The notes: generated by a model from the sequence alone, not told the origin. 64,000 bases of DNA from UBA4742 sp037138595 (GCA_037138595.1 JBAXIB010000008.1:1-64000), one strand, 5' to 3'. Positions 36,430-44,765 are shown, numbered from the stretch's first letter. Numbers and translations: made by a program.

Positions 36430-36861
36430 GTGAATCTTTGGATCGCGGTACTGGTGATGCTTGGCCCGATTTTCGTGCTCATCGCCGTGCTGCGGAATCA
36501 GAAACGCCGGAGCCAACTGCGATCTGCGACGGTCGACTTGCGGGTCGACGAGTTCGGAATCACCCGGATGTTGGCCGACGGCCGACTCGAGATCGTGGAA
36601 TGGGCCGAGGTGAACGAAGTCGAAGTCCTGACCACTAAATCAGGCCCGCACGCAGCGTATGGCGGAGTGATCATCGTCTCCGGCGACGCGGAGCGAGGGT
36701 GCTTGGTGCCGCTCTCGCAACTGCAGACCAGCGGCTTGGCTGAAGCGCTCACTCACCTCGATGGATTTGATAGTCAGCGCCTTATGGAAGCATTGACCGC
36801 GACCCCACCGGCGCGAGTGAGCTGTTGGGCACGAGCTGAGGTAACGGGAGTTGATCCATGA
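36430..36861 (+). CDS. small single-pass membrane protein of unknown function
   Basis: The 143-residue protein has one N-terminal membrane helix (residues 4-21), a basic stop-transfer patch NQKRRSQLR and a beta-rich cytoplasmic domain (residues 30-120) with EWAEVNEVEVLTTKSGPH, reminiscent of PH-like domains in actinobacterial membrane proteins. Its stop overlaps the start of the acyl-CoA dehydrogenase gene (ATGA). The GTG start touches a GGAGG at 36426-36430, which is unusually close, so the true start could differ slightly. Function unknown. Confidence 0.65.
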   Translation: MNLWIAVLVMLGPIFVLIAVLRNQKRRSQLRSATVDLRVDEFGITRMLADGRLEIVEWAEVNEVEVLTTKSGPHAAYGGVIIVSGDAERGCLVPLSQLQTSGLAEALTHLDGFDSQRLMEALTATPPARVSCWARAEVTGVDP

Positions 36862-38033
36862 ATGATGAAGAACTGGTTCGGGAGCGGTGTGCATCGCTGC
36901 TGGCAGCAAATGATCCAACCTCGATGCGACCACGCGACTTTTTGGGCGCACAATTTGACGCCGGCTTAGCATGGGTGCATTTTCCTGACGGTCACGGGGG
37001 ACTTGGCATAGCGCCTGGCCTTCAGAAAATGGTGAGTGAACTACTTGGCGCGGCGAGTGCTCCGCACGCTGGAGCCCGAAATCCCATCGGCTATGGGATG
37101 GGTGCACCAACCATCGTCGCTCACGGATCAATCGCACAACAGGAGCGTTATTTACGACCGCTCTTTACCGGAGAAGAAGTGTGGTGCCAGATGTTCAGCG
37201 AACCTGGTGCCGGTTCTGATGTTGCATCGCTTGCGACGACTGCATTACGTGATGGCGATGAATGGGTTTTGAATGGACAGAAAGTTTGGACGACCCTTGC
37301 CCACCTTGCGCGTTGGGGAATGGTGATCGCCCGTAGTGATCCGAATTTGCCCAAGCACAAGGGCATGACCTATTTCGTGATTGACATGCACGCGCCAGGT
37401 GTTGAGGTCCGACCACTCCGGCAGATGACCGGTGAAGCGGAGTTCAACGAGGTGTTCATGACCGACGTCCGAATTCCTGATTCGGAACGACTTGGTGATG
37501 TGGGAGAAGGTTGGGGCGTAGCACTCACCACCCTGATGAATGAGCGAGTCTCAATCGGAGGAGCGATTCCACCGAGAGAAGGCGGAATAATTCGCGAAGC
37601 CCTGCGTGTGTGGCGTGCCAAGCAGACGACGACCCGTGTACAGCGAGACGAGCTCATTGCATTGTGGATTGAGGCCGAAGTCCTGCGACTAACAAATATT
37701 CGCGCATCACAGCTTCGGCGGATTGGAACCCCAGGTCCTGAGGGGTCAGTGAGCAAGATCTTGGCTGCGGAACACAATAAAAAGGTGACGAACTTCGTCG
37801 TTGATCTTCTTGGTGCCGAGGGGATGTTGTATACGAGTTACGAAATGGTTCGTCCTACTGCAAGCATGTCATGGGACTGTGAACAAAAGGGATTTCTCAG
37901 AATGCGGGCGAATTCAATTGAAGGCGGAACCACCGAAGTCATGAAGAATATTCTTGGCGAGCGCGTGTTGGGACTGCCCGGCGACATACGGGTCGACAAA
38001 GCGCTGGCATGGAAGGACGTTCCACGCTCTTAA
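36858..38033 (+). CDS. acyl-CoA dehydrogenase
   Basis: The 391-residue flavoenzyme shows FSEPGAGSDVASLATTA, which binds FAD and substrate, WTTLAHLARWGM, and the C-terminal signature IEGGTTEVMKNILGERVLGLP. It oxidises an acyl-CoA to the enoyl-CoA and passes electrons to ETF. The usual catalytic glutamate position cannot be fixed without an alignment, so the subfamily (long, branched or other substrates) is open. It is translationally coupled to the small membrane protein gene upstream. Confidence 0.9.
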   Translation: MNDEELVRERCASLLAANDPTSMRPRDFLGAQFDAGLAWVHFPDGHGGLGIAPGLQKMVSELLGAASAPHAGARNPIGYGMGAPTIVAHGSIAQQERYLRPLFTGEEVWCQMFSEPGAGSDVASLATTALRDGDEWVLNGQKVWTTLAHLARWGMVIARSDPNLPKHKGMTYFVIDMHAPGVEVRPLRQMTGEAEFNEVFMTDVRIPDSERLGDVGEGWGVALTTLMNERVSIGGAIPPREGGIIREALRVWRAKQTTTRVQRDELIALWIEAEVLRLTNIRASQLRRIGTPGPEGSVSKILAAEHNKKVTNFVVDLLGAEGMLYTSYEMVRPTASMSWDCEQKGFLRMRANSIEGGTTEVMKNILGERVLGLPGDIRVDKALAWKDVPRS

Positions 38034-38064
38034 GTGCTGCAAACTCCTAGGTGATGGCGACGGG

Positions 38065-38070
38065 TACGTT
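38065..38070 (+). promoter_or_regulatory. candidate leaderless -10 element (TACGTT)
   Basis: TACGTT is followed by GTTAGGC and then the ATG of pyruvate kinase at 38078, a seven-base gap. No Shine-Dalgarno is present before that ATG. The position supports 38078 over in-frame starts at 38051 and 38054. Confidence 0.5.
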
Positions 38071-38077
38071 GTTAGGC

Positions 38078-39508
38078 ATGGCTCGTCGGACCAAAATTGT
38101 TGCCACCATTGGACCAGCTTCAGAATCTGAGGCTCGGCTGAAGCAAATGATCGCAGCTGGCTTGGACGTTGCCCGTATCGCACTCGCTCACGATGGCCTC
38201 GATGTGACCGTTGAGCGGTTCCGGCGAGTGCGTGCGGCAGCAAAGGCATTGGATCGCGAGGTGGGTATCCTGGTTGATCTTCCGGGCCCAAAAGTGCGCG
38301 CAGGTCGGTTCCCTGAAGCGGGAATCGACTTGGAGGAAGGAGCCGTCATTGAGATGGTTGCTGGCGACGGCGAGAGCACCGCGAAACGTATTCACGTTGG
38401 CTATGACGAACTCGCAGCCGACGTCCACCTGGGCGACACCCTTGGATTCGGCGACGGCGGTGTTGTGGTCGAAGTCACCGGCAATTCTGGTGACTCGCTT
38501 CAAGTGCGGGTGATCCATGGTGGAGGTTTGGCCGGAAGACCGGGCGTTCACATCCCTTCGGACCGCCTGCGTACTCCAACACCAACCCCTCAGGACCTCG
38601 TGATGCTTGATGCATTCATCGAAGAGGGCGTGGACATGGTCGCAGTGTCATTTGTTCGGTCGGCCCATGACGTTCGGCGGGTTGGTGTTGAGCCGCATCC
38701 CGGAGGCCCTCTGGTGATCGCCAAAGTCGAGACGCGTGCGGCCGTGGAAAATCTTGAAGGCATCATCGAAGCATCTGGAGCAGTGATGGTGGCCCGCGGT
38801 GATCTCGGAATGGAGTTCCCGATTGAGGAATTGCCTCATCTGCAAAAACAGATCATTCAGAGATGCATTGCCCTTGGCCGTCCAACGATTACGGCGACAC
38901 AGATGCTTGAATCGATGATCCACGCTCCAACGCCGACCCGTGCGGAGGCATCGGATGTTGCGAATGCCGTTTTTGATGGTTCGTCGGCGCTCATGCTGTC
39001 GGGTGAGACTGCAATCGGTCACGATCCGGTGAACGCGATTGCAACAATGTCGAGGATTGCTGAACGCGCCGACCAATTGTTTGACTACGACGGGTGGGCG
39101 GGGAGTCTTTCCGAGACCCACATGACTTCGGTGACTGATTCTGATGATGCCATCACCGACGCGATGAGCATGGCCGCTTGGCGCGCCGCACTTGAGACCA
39201 ATGCGAACGCAATCATCTGCTTGACCAATACTGGTTTCACAGTTCGATCCATCGCACGATTTCGGCCCGAGGCGCGCATACTTGCCTTTAGCCCCGATCC
39301 GAGAACGGTTCGCCAACTCAGTTTGAGTTGGGGCGCGAATGCCTACTTCATCGACGCTGATTCAACTGAGCACATGGTGGCGAACGCGCTCGATTTGGCA
39401 CGCACGCGTAGCGAGGTGCGACGTGGTGACTTGGTCGCAGTGCTGACGGGGTCACCTGAATACCAAGGGCGAGCCGCAGACACATTGCGACTGATGCGGG
39501 TGCCATGA
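38078..39508 (+). CDS. pyk: pyruvate kinase, probably potassium-independent
   Basis: The 476-residue enzyme has IGPAS at the N-terminus, the catalytic lysine and metal glutamate in IAKVETRAAVENL, ARGDLGMEFP, TATQMLESM and LSGETAIG, so phosphoryl transfer from PEP to ADP looks intact. The potassium site does not: the usual RxNxSH motif reads RIALAH (Ala35 and Ala37), and the DTKGPE motif reads DLPGPK with Lys72. Lysine at that position marks potassium-independent pyruvate kinases, but loss of both Asn and Ser is unusual even there. It is coupled to the downstream hydrolase by ATGA. Confidence 0.92.
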   Translation: MARRTKIVATIGPASESEARLKQMIAAGLDVARIALAHDGLDVTVERFRRVRAAAKALDREVGILVDLPGPKVRAGRFPEAGIDLEEGAVIEMVAGDGESTAKRIHVGYDELAADVHLGDTLGFGDGGVVVEVTGNSGDSLQVRVIHGGGLAGRPGVHIPSDRLRTPTPTPQDLVMLDAFIEEGVDMVAVSFVRSAHDVRRVGVEPHPGGPLVIAKVETRAAVENLEGIIEASGAVMVARGDLGMEFPIEELPHLQKQIIQRCIALGRPTITATQMLESMIHAPTPTRAEASDVANAVFDGSSALMLSGETAIGHDPVNAIATMSRIAERADQLFDYDGWAGSLSETHMTSVTDSDDAITDAMSMAAWRAALETNANAIICLTNTGFTVRSIARFRPEARILAFSPDPRTVRQLSLSWGANAYFIDADSTEHMVANALDLARTRSEVRRGDLVAVLTGSPEYQGRAADTLRLMRVP

Positions 39509-40305
39509 GTACGGGTGTTGTTGACCACCGGGTCAACGGCCTTGCGGTCTATCAACACCATGCTCGCGTTCACGACACGGCAGCGGCCGGTTCGACGAGA
39601 ATCGTGCTTGTGCACGGAGCAATCGACCGCGCCGCCACGTTCCTGAAAGTAGTGCGTCGCCTCTCCGATTTCGAGATCATTCGTTACGACCGCCGAGGAT
39701 ACGGCCGCTCGATTGATGAGGGCGTGGTGGATTCGATTGACGATCAGGTTGCCGACCTCGTCGCAATCATTGGCACCACCCCAACGATCGCTATTGGGCA
39801 CAGTCTCGGCGGAGTGATCGCGCTCACGGCAGCGGAGCAATATCCTGAACTGTTCCCAGCGGTCGGTGCATTTGAAGCCCCAATGCCATGGAAGCAATGG
39901 TGGCCCCCTACTTCAGCAGGAGCGCAAGCAGTTTCGTTGCAGAAACAATCGAATGCTGGGGATGCAGCCGAGGCCTTTTTACGGCGAATGGTCGGCGACG
40001 AAACCTGGGAAAGATTGCCCGAACGGACGCGAGCGGATCGGCGAGCGGAAGGCCCAGCGCTCATCGGTGACTTGGTGTCGATACGTGGCCAAGCACCTTA
40101 CACAGCGACGACCTTGTCACATCCTGTCATTGCGGCATCGGGGACTACCTCACTCGAACATCACCGACGAGCAGCACAAACCCTTGCGACGGAAGCTCCT
40201 CATGGTCGTCTCGTGGTCATCGACGGAGCTGGCCATGCCGCTCAGCACACCCATGCTGAGCAATTCGCATCATTTGTTCGTGACGTTGTGTTGGCCAGCA
40301 GTTGA
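39505..40305 (+). CDS. alpha/beta-fold hydrolase
   Basis: The 266-residue enzyme has VLVHGAIDRA around the oxyanion hole, the DRRGYGRS strand typical of haloalkane-dehalogenase/esterase relatives, nucleophile Ser100 in GHSLGG, and a C-terminal GAGHAAQH with the catalytic histidine. It starts within the ATGA overlap at the end of pyruvate kinase, so the two are co-translated, although no pathway link is obvious. Cytoplasmic; substrate unknown. Confidence 0.85.
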   Translation: MSTGVVDHRVNGLAVYQHHARVHDTAAAGSTRIVLVHGAIDRAATFLKVVRRLSDFEIIRYDRRGYGRSIDEGVVDSIDDQVADLVAIIGTTPTIAIGHSLGGVIALTAAEQYPELFPAVGAFEAPMPWKQWWPPTSAGAQAVSLQKQSNAGDAAEAFLRRMVGDETWERLPERTRADRRAEGPALIGDLVSIRGQAPYTATTLSHPVIAASGTTSLEHHRRAAQTLATEAPHGRLVVIDGAGHAAQHTHAEQFASFVRDVVLASS

Positions 40306-40340
40306 ACTCGCTCGTAGCCGGCCGTGGTCCCCGCTGCGCC

Positions 40341-40346
40341 TAGAGT
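40341..40346 (+). promoter_or_regulatory. candidate leaderless -10 element (TAGAGT)
   Basis: TAGAGT, then CATCAC, then the ATG at 40353. The six-base gap and lack of a ribosome-binding site match the leaderless pattern seen at several other genes here. Confidence 0.5.
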
Positions 40347-40352
40347 CATCAC

Positions 40353-40796
40353 ATGTCCGATCAACGACCAGTACACCTAACTTCGTCAGGCCCGCCTGAG
40401 ACAATTCTCGACCCTGAGCCTTCAGCGGCACTTGCGGGATTAGCGGACGCGCTTGCGTTGCCCGCGAGCGAGCAACGCGACGCGGTGTCAGCAGTCGTTG
40501 CGAGATTCCCCCGTTTTTTGGATGGTTGGGCCCGGCTAGGTGAGCTTGGCCGCGATCAGGTTGAGGCCTATGCGGCGTTTCGCGTCGGATACCACCGAGG
40601 CCTTGATCGACTTCGTCAAAATGGATGGCGGGGGAGCGGTTACGTCCGTTGGAACCATGAGGCAAATCGCGGTTTCCTGCGGGCGCTCGATGGGATGCGA
40701 GGCGCGGCGGCGGCTATCGGTGAGGCCGATGAAGAAGAACGCTGCGCAGTCTTCCTGCAGCAACTCGATCCGAATTGGCCGCCCGCGGATAGGTGA
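40353..40796 (+). CDS. DUF3151 family protein
   Basis: The 147-residue cytoplasmic protein carries the DUF3151 core: FPRFLDGWARLGE, AYAAFRVGYHRGLDRLR, and GYVRWNHEANRGFLRALDGMR with the EEERCAVFLQQLDPNWPP ending. The family is essentially actinobacterial and has no assigned function; its helical fold hints at a TPR-like scaffold. It has its own candidate promoter and faces the modC gene, which ends 89 bases away. Confidence 0.85.
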   Translation: MSDQRPVHLTSSGPPETILDPEPSAALAGLADALALPASEQRDAVSAVVARFPRFLDGWARLGELGRDQVEAYAAFRVGYHRGLDRLRQNGWRGSGYVRWNHEANRGFLRALDGMRGAAAAIGEADEEERCAVFLQQLDPNWPPADR

Positions 40797-40884
40797 AGCG
40801 AGTCACGAAGTATGCGGTGAAGCGCGGATGCGCCGAGTAGAGACAGCGCTCTGTGACTAGTTGACATGGTCGGTTGACCGCTCG

Positions 40885-41940
40885 CTAGTCGTCGTAGACC
40901 TCGATCTCGGTTGTTTTGACTGCTGCCCACACCTCGTCACCTTCAGCGAGGTGCAAGTCAGTCAGAGACGATGTCGTGATTTCGGCGATAATTGAAAGAT
41001 CACCTTTAAGGCGCACACGAACCCGGTCGCCCAAAAAGTCGAAACCGACGATCCGAACTGCCCAGATGTTTCGCGCACTCCCAGTCGGCATTTCGCGATG
41101 AAGCGATACTGAATGCGGGTGGATGCGCACGAATACGGGGCCCGATGCAACAGTCGAAGTCGCTATTTCGCCACGGTATGCCGACAGCTTCACGCGAGAT
41201 TGACTCGACACGCCGCGGAGTAAATTGGTACCGAGCAAGTCAGATACATAATCGGTTCGCGGTCGGCTGGTCACCTCGGAGAGCGAACCGAATTGCGAAA
41301 TGGTGCCGCTTTCGACGATTGCAACAGAGTCGGCGAGGGCAATGGCGTCGATGGGGTCATGAGTAACCAAGATCGTTGTCGTTTCCTGGCGACGCAGGTA
41401 TCGCCTTAGGTCTCGGCGAACCGAAATTCTCGCAGCGGCATCCAATGCCGAGAATGGCTCGTCAAGCAATACCAGTTGGGGCTCGGTAGCAAGCGCTCGT
41501 GCCAAAGAGACTCGACGCGCTTGGCCTCCCGACAATTGCGCTGGTTTTGCGCGACCGAATTCGACCAAGTCGAATTGTGTAAGCCACGAGTTGGCACGCA
41601 CCGTCGCTGCCCTGGAATCTAACCCTTGGCATCGCAGTCCAAAGGCAATGTTGTCACTGACACTGAGGTGCGTGAATAGCAGGTCTTCTTGGAACACCAT
41701 CGCAACCGATCGCTGTTCAGGCTCAATGAATTGGTGGGTTGCGGGAGCATCCATCACCTGGCCACCGACGATGATCGAGCCTTCGTCGATGGGTTGAAGG
41801 CCCGCGAATGCGCGCAGCATCGTCGTCTTGCCAGCGCCGTTTGGTCCGAGCACAGCCACGACTTGACCACGGCCTATAGCAATGTCGATAGCGAGGCGAA
41901 ACGTTCCGATGGTGAGATTGAACATTCCGCTTGTGGTCAC
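40885..41940 (-). CDS. modC: molybdate ABC transporter ATP-binding protein
   Basis: The 351-residue ATPase has Walker A GPNGAGKTT, signature LSGGQARR and Walker B LVLLDEPFSALD. The C-terminal TOBE domain (from about residue 280, GSARNIWAVRIVGFDFLGDRVRV) is the part that binds oxyanions in ModC/CysA-type proteins. It energises molybdate (or tungstate) uptake through ModB. The GTG at 41940 sits in a GTGA overlap with the modB stop; an ATG at 41955 would add five residues. It is the last gene of the mod operon. Confidence 0.9.
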   Translation of the reverse strand: MTTSGMFNLTIGTFRLAIDIAIGRGQVVAVLGPNGAGKTTMLRAFAGLQPIDEGSIIVGGQVMDAPATHQFIEPEQRSVAMVFQEDLLFTHLSVSDNIAFGLRCQGLDSRAATVRANSWLTQFDLVEFGRAKPAQLSGGQARRVSLARALATEPQLVLLDEPFSALDAAARISVRRDLRRYLRRQETTTILVTHDPIDAIALADSVAIVESGTISQFGSLSEVTSRPRTDYVSDLLGTNLLRGVSSQSRVKLSAYRGEIATSTVASGPVFVRIHPHSVSLHREMPTGSARNIWAVRIVGFDFLGDRVRVRLKGDLSIIAEITTSSLTDLHLAEGDEVWAAVKTTEIEVYDD

Positions 41941-42728
41941 AGTCGCTGCAACCATTGCTCGCGTAGTGCAATAAGGACCACCATCGAGATCGCAAGCAGC
42001 ACGAGACTCAGCGCGATTGCTGTATCAGGGTCTGTATCGAGCGTCTGATAGATGGCCAACGGCAGGGTTTGGGTCTTGCCGATGATGTTGCCGGCAAAGG
42101 TAAGGGTGGCGCCGAATTCGCCCAATGCTCGCGCCCACGCCAACACGGTTCCGGCGACTAACGCGGGGGCGATCATCGGAAGCGTTACTCGACGAAAAAT
42201 CACCCAGCGACTCGCACCGAGCGTGGCGGCTACGTCCTCGTACCGGGTATCCATAAGGCGCAATGCGGCCTCAACAGTGATGACAAAGAACGGTAACGCG
42301 ACGAAGGTCTCAGCGAGAATTGCTCCTGCCGTCGTGTAGGTCAGTTGCATTCCAAACCACCGATACATCGGTGCACCGAGAAGTCCATGTCGGCTAAATG
42401 CCGCGAGTAATGCAACACCGCCGACTACCGGCGGGAGCACCAGTGGCAGAAGTACCAGTGCTCGCACGACGCTGCGACCGGGAAACTCGATCCGAGCCAG
42501 CATCCAGGCCAACGGCAAGCCAAATAGTACCGAAATCGTTGCTGCGGCCATGGAACACGCTAAAGAAAGTCGAAGAGCGTTCCATGCTTGTGGCGTAGCA
42601 ATCTGGCTACCAAATGAATGCCATGATCCTCGTTGAATCAATGCGATGAGCGGAAGGGCAAAGAAACAGATTGTTGTCCCGGCAATCAAGATGATCGTCA
42701 ACGGTGGACGCCGCTTATGTGATTTCAT
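41937..42728 (-). CDS. modB: molybdate ABC transporter permease
   Basis: The 263-residue permease has five or six membrane helices and the conserved cytoplasmic coupling loop, with YEDVAATLGASRWVIFRRVTLP and RALGEFGATLTFAGN, the latter diagnostic for molybdate/tungstate/sulfate permeases. It forms the homodimeric channel used by ModA-bound anion. Start and stop both overlap the flanking genes by four bases, so the operon modA-modB-modC is translated as a unit. Confidence 0.92.
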   Translation of the reverse strand: MKSHKRRPPLTIILIAGTTICFFALPLIALIQRGSWHSFGSQIATPQAWNALRLSLACSMAAATISVLFGLPLAWMLARIEFPGRSVVRALVLLPLVLPPVVGGVALLAAFSRHGLLGAPMYRWFGMQLTYTTAGAILAETFVALPFFVITVEAALRLMDTRYEDVAATLGASRWVIFRRVTLPMIAPALVAGTVLAWARALGEFGATLTFAGNIIGKTQTLPLAIYQTLDTDPDTAIALSLVLLAISMVVLIALREQWLQRL

Positions 42729-43555
42729 GGTCCACTGAATCCGAAATCGTGAAGGATTGACTGTCCGTCGAGTCCTTGTACGAATGACACGAACTGCTCG
42801 GACAACGTTTGCTGTTGGGTTGTTTGAGATGAGGCGATGGTGAACGACGCCTTTTGATTGACATTGGACGGTATCGACATCGCGTGTACCCGGTCGCCGG
42901 CCGCGATGAGGTCAGGCTCGTACACGATGGCGATATCGGCGTCGCCGTTGACTACCGCACCAATTGTCGCTCGAGCATCGAGACCACGGGTGATGAGCGA
43001 TTCATCAATGAATACCTTGGCACTCGCAAGGATGGCATCGGCGTAGCGACCACAAGGAGCGCTGTCGACACACAGCGATACGCTTCTAGCGCGCACTACA
43101 TCATCTAGGTTCTTGATTCCGAGGGGATTAGTTGGCTTAGTAGCGAGGGCCATCTGAGTCGTTGCGAAGACTGCGAACGGACTGCGGATTAATCCCTGTC
43201 GTTCGACACGATTCATAGTCTCGATGTCAGCAAATGCGACCACGTCTGCCGCCGCGCCGCTTTCGAGTTGTTGGGCTAGCTGACCAGAGGATCCAACGTT
43301 CAGCGAAATGGCATCGCCGGGATGACTAGCCAAAAAGGCTTCGCGGATTGCACCAAAGGCCAGTGCAAGCGAAGCCGCAGTCGACACGATGATCGCTCCC
43401 GGCGCGTCTTGTCCGACTGTCCCATTCGAATGCTGGTCATCTGACGATCGAGCAGCACATCCAATCGGAAGAAGTAGCAGGCCAGCCACCGCGAGTACGA
43501 CAACTCTTTGCCTGGGTCGAAATCGGGTTAATCGACAATGGTTCGCAGCGATCAC
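42725..43555 (-). CDS. modA: molybdate-binding lipoprotein
   Basis: The 276-residue protein has a signal ending in the lipobox LPIGC (Cys33), so it is anchored outside the membrane. The binding domain shows VSTAASLALAFGAIREAF, a Ser-rich loop (NVGSSGQLAQQL), and the DADIAIVYEPDLIAA strand typical of ModA. It captures molybdate or tungstate for ModBC. The GTG start lies in a GTGA overlap with the regulator gene upstream, placing import under the regulator's own promoter. Confidence 0.9.
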   Translation of the reverse strand: MIAANHCRLTRFRPRQRVVVLAVAGLLLLPIGCAARSSDDQHSNGTVGQDAPGAIIVSTAASLALAFGAIREAFLASHPGDAISLNVGSSGQLAQQLESGAAADVVAFADIETMNRVERQGLIRSPFAVFATTQMALATKPTNPLGIKNLDDVVRARSVSLCVDSAPCGRYADAILASAKVFIDESLITRGLDARATIGAVVNGDADIAIVYEPDLIAAGDRVHAMSIPSNVNQKASFTIASSQTTQQQTLSEQFVSFVQGLDGQSILHDFGFSGP

Positions 43556-43950
43556 GGCGCGGGAATCTCCACGATCACGTTGGTAGACTTCATCACCGCA
43601 GTGGCCAAGTCACCCGGCTTCAGATCAAGGTCGTCGACCGCTTCGCGTGTCATGAGCGACACAACGCGATGCGGAGGAGCTGCGATTTCGACAATTGCGG
43701 TAAGTTTGTCCCGCTCGACACGTATCACGATTCCCGTGAAACGATTTCGCGCCGATTGCAACATCACTGAATCGGGTTCGAAGGCTTTTGCCTGTGATGT
43801 GAGGTAGCGGGCGAGATCGGCTCCATCAATAGTTCGCTTCCCTTGGGCTGTCCGCGTTGTCGCCAGTTTTCCCTCGTCACACCACCGGCGGACCGTGTCG
43901 GCGCTGACCCCCAAAAGTTCCGCGACCTGACTCATTCGAAATGAAGACAT
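43552..43950 (-). CDS. HTH-TOBE molybdate-responsive regulator
   Basis: The 132-residue protein joins an excisionase/MerR-type helix-turn-helix (residues 4-50, VAELLGVSADTVRRWCDEGKL) to a single Mop/TOBE domain (residues 65-130, SARNRFTGIVIRV and GDLATAVMKSTNVIVEIP). TOBE domains bind molybdate or tungstate, so it probably senses the anion and controls the mod operon it heads. Its ATG is preceded by TAGCTT with a six-base gap, and an inverted repeat lies just upstream of that hexamer. This layout points to autoregulation. It is functionally like ModE but has a different HTH class. Confidence 0.82.
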   Translation of the reverse strand: MSSFRMSQVAELLGVSADTVRRWCDEGKLATTRTAQGKRTIDGADLARYLTSQAKAFEPDSVMLQSARNRFTGIVIRVERDKLTAIVEIAAPPHRVVSLMTREAVDDLDLKPGDLATAVMKSTNVIVEIPAP

Positions 43951-43956
43951 CTCAAC

Positions 43957-43962
43957 AAGCTA
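43957..43962 (-). promoter_or_regulatory. candidate leaderless -10 element of the mod operon (TAGCTT)
   Basis: On the minus strand TAGCTT is followed by GTTGAG and the ATG of the HTH-TOBE gene. The gap of six bases again fits a leaderless transcript. The inverted repeat at 43971-43989 lies 8 to 27 bases upstream, where a repressor would block RNA polymerase. Confidence 0.5.
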
Positions 43963-43970
43963 CTGGAAAC

Positions 43971-43989
43971 GTATTTGCCAGAGAAATAC
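43971..43989. promoter_or_regulatory. inverted repeat GTATTT-N7-AAATAC, candidate mod operator
   Basis: A perfect 6-bp inverted repeat with a seven-base spacer (GCCAGAG) lies in the gap between the divergent HTH-TOBE regulator and mobA. A second palindrome, GTTATAAC, lies at 44003-44010. Their place next to the mod -10 element suggests binding by the HTH-TOBE protein, perhaps controlling both directions. The arms do not match the E. coli ModE box closely. Confidence 0.45.
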
Positions 43990-44094
43990 CTATTTGTTGC
44001 TGGTTATAACGGAAATAATGGCTTATCAGCGCCGATTTGCCTTACTGTCAGTCGTCTGCGGTGCGAGCACGGTAGGTGGTCGGGGATAGGGCCC

Positions 44095-44100
44095 TACGAT
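44095..44100 (+). promoter_or_regulatory. candidate leaderless -10 element (TACGAT)
   Basis: TACGAT is followed by CGGTGC and an ATG at 44107. That ATG opens a 12-codon frame and not mobA itself. The spacing is the same as at other candidate leaderless starts. Confidence 0.4.
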
Positions 44101-44106
44101 CGGTGC

Positions 44107-44145
44107 ATGAGCCAGTCGCCAGAAACAGCTATCGAATGTCGGTGA
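44107..44145 (+). CDS. possible 12-codon leader peptide ahead of mobA
   Basis: The frame starting at ATG 44107 encodes MSQSPETAIECR and stops at TGA 44143-44145. Its stop overlaps the GTG at 44142 in the mobA frame as GTGA, the coupling signature used at many gene junctions in this window. If transcription starts at 44106-44107, ribosomes would load on this mini-frame and re-initiate on mobA. It could also be chance; no comparative support is available here. Confidence 0.35.
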   Translation: MSQSPETAIECR

Positions 44146-44765
44146 CTGATGGGATTCAGCCTTCTGAGCAGTTCACCGGTGTCATCCTTGCGGGCGGGTT
44201 CTCGACCCGCATGGGCCGGGACAAAGCGTTCATTTGTCTAGATGGACGTCCGCTTGTGCAAATCGCCGGTGAGGCGCTTCGGGCGGCCGGCATGGAGCGT
44301 GTCATTGTCGTTGGTGGCGACCATGCCAAATTAAGGGACCTAGGACTCGAATTCGTGGAGGATCAGTTTCCCGGCGAAGGCCCGCTGGGAGCAATCATCA
44401 CGGCCTTGCGCGCAAGTAAGAGTGACAACATCATGGTTCTGGCTTGCGACATGCCAGCAATTGACGGCGCGACCGTTTCCGCGATCTCGACAAGCTTGCT
44501 AGGCGATCCCGACGCTCATGTTGCCGCAGCATTCGTTGGTGGTCGTCGACAGGTTCTCACCGCGGCTTACCGCCAAACGAGTCGTGGGGCGCTCGAGACG
44601 AATTTTGCCGCGGGGGTTCGAGCGCCGCGTCACGCACTTGAGCAAAGTGGCTTGAATGTCATTGATGTGGATGGTCTTTCGATTGAACGCCTCGTCGATG
44701 TTGACAACCCACAGGATTTGAACCGGTACGATCGTCCAAAAGCATCCCAGGAGGGATCCAAGTGA
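44142..44765 (+). CDS. mobA: molybdenum cofactor guanylyltransferase
   Basis: The 207-residue enzyme has the nucleotidyltransferase signature ILAGGFSTRMGRDKA, a VIVVGGDHAKL strand, and VLACDMPAIDG with the metal-binding aspartate, ending in VDVDNPQDLNRY. It attaches GMP to molybdopterin, a step for bis-MGD enzymes. Possible starts are GTG 44142 (chosen because of the GTGA overlap with a short leader frame) and ATG 44136, two residues longer. It is divergent from the mod operon, which fits joint molybdenum control, and is coupled to the rhodanese gene downstream. Confidence 0.9.
   Translation: MTDGIQPSEQFTGVILAGGFSTRMGRDKAFICLDGRPLVQIAGEALRAAGMERVIVVGGDHAKLRDLGLEFVEDQFPGEGPLGAIITALRASKSDNIMVLACDMPAIDGATVSAISTSLLGDPDAHVAAAFVGGRRQVLTAAYRQTSRGALETNFAAGVRAPRHALEQSGLNVIDVDGLSIERLVDVDNPQDLNRYDRPKASQEGSK

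Noticed and set aside
38648..39316. Long open frame on the minus strand opposite pyruvate kinase
   Set aside because: It lies wholly inside a well-conserved gene, is rich in Arg, His and Cys as antisense shadows are, and has no recognisable motif.
40797..40884. Distant AGTCAC/GTGACT inverted repeat between DUF3151 and modC
   Set aside because: Six base pairs separated by about 45 bases is expected by chance in sequence of this composition.
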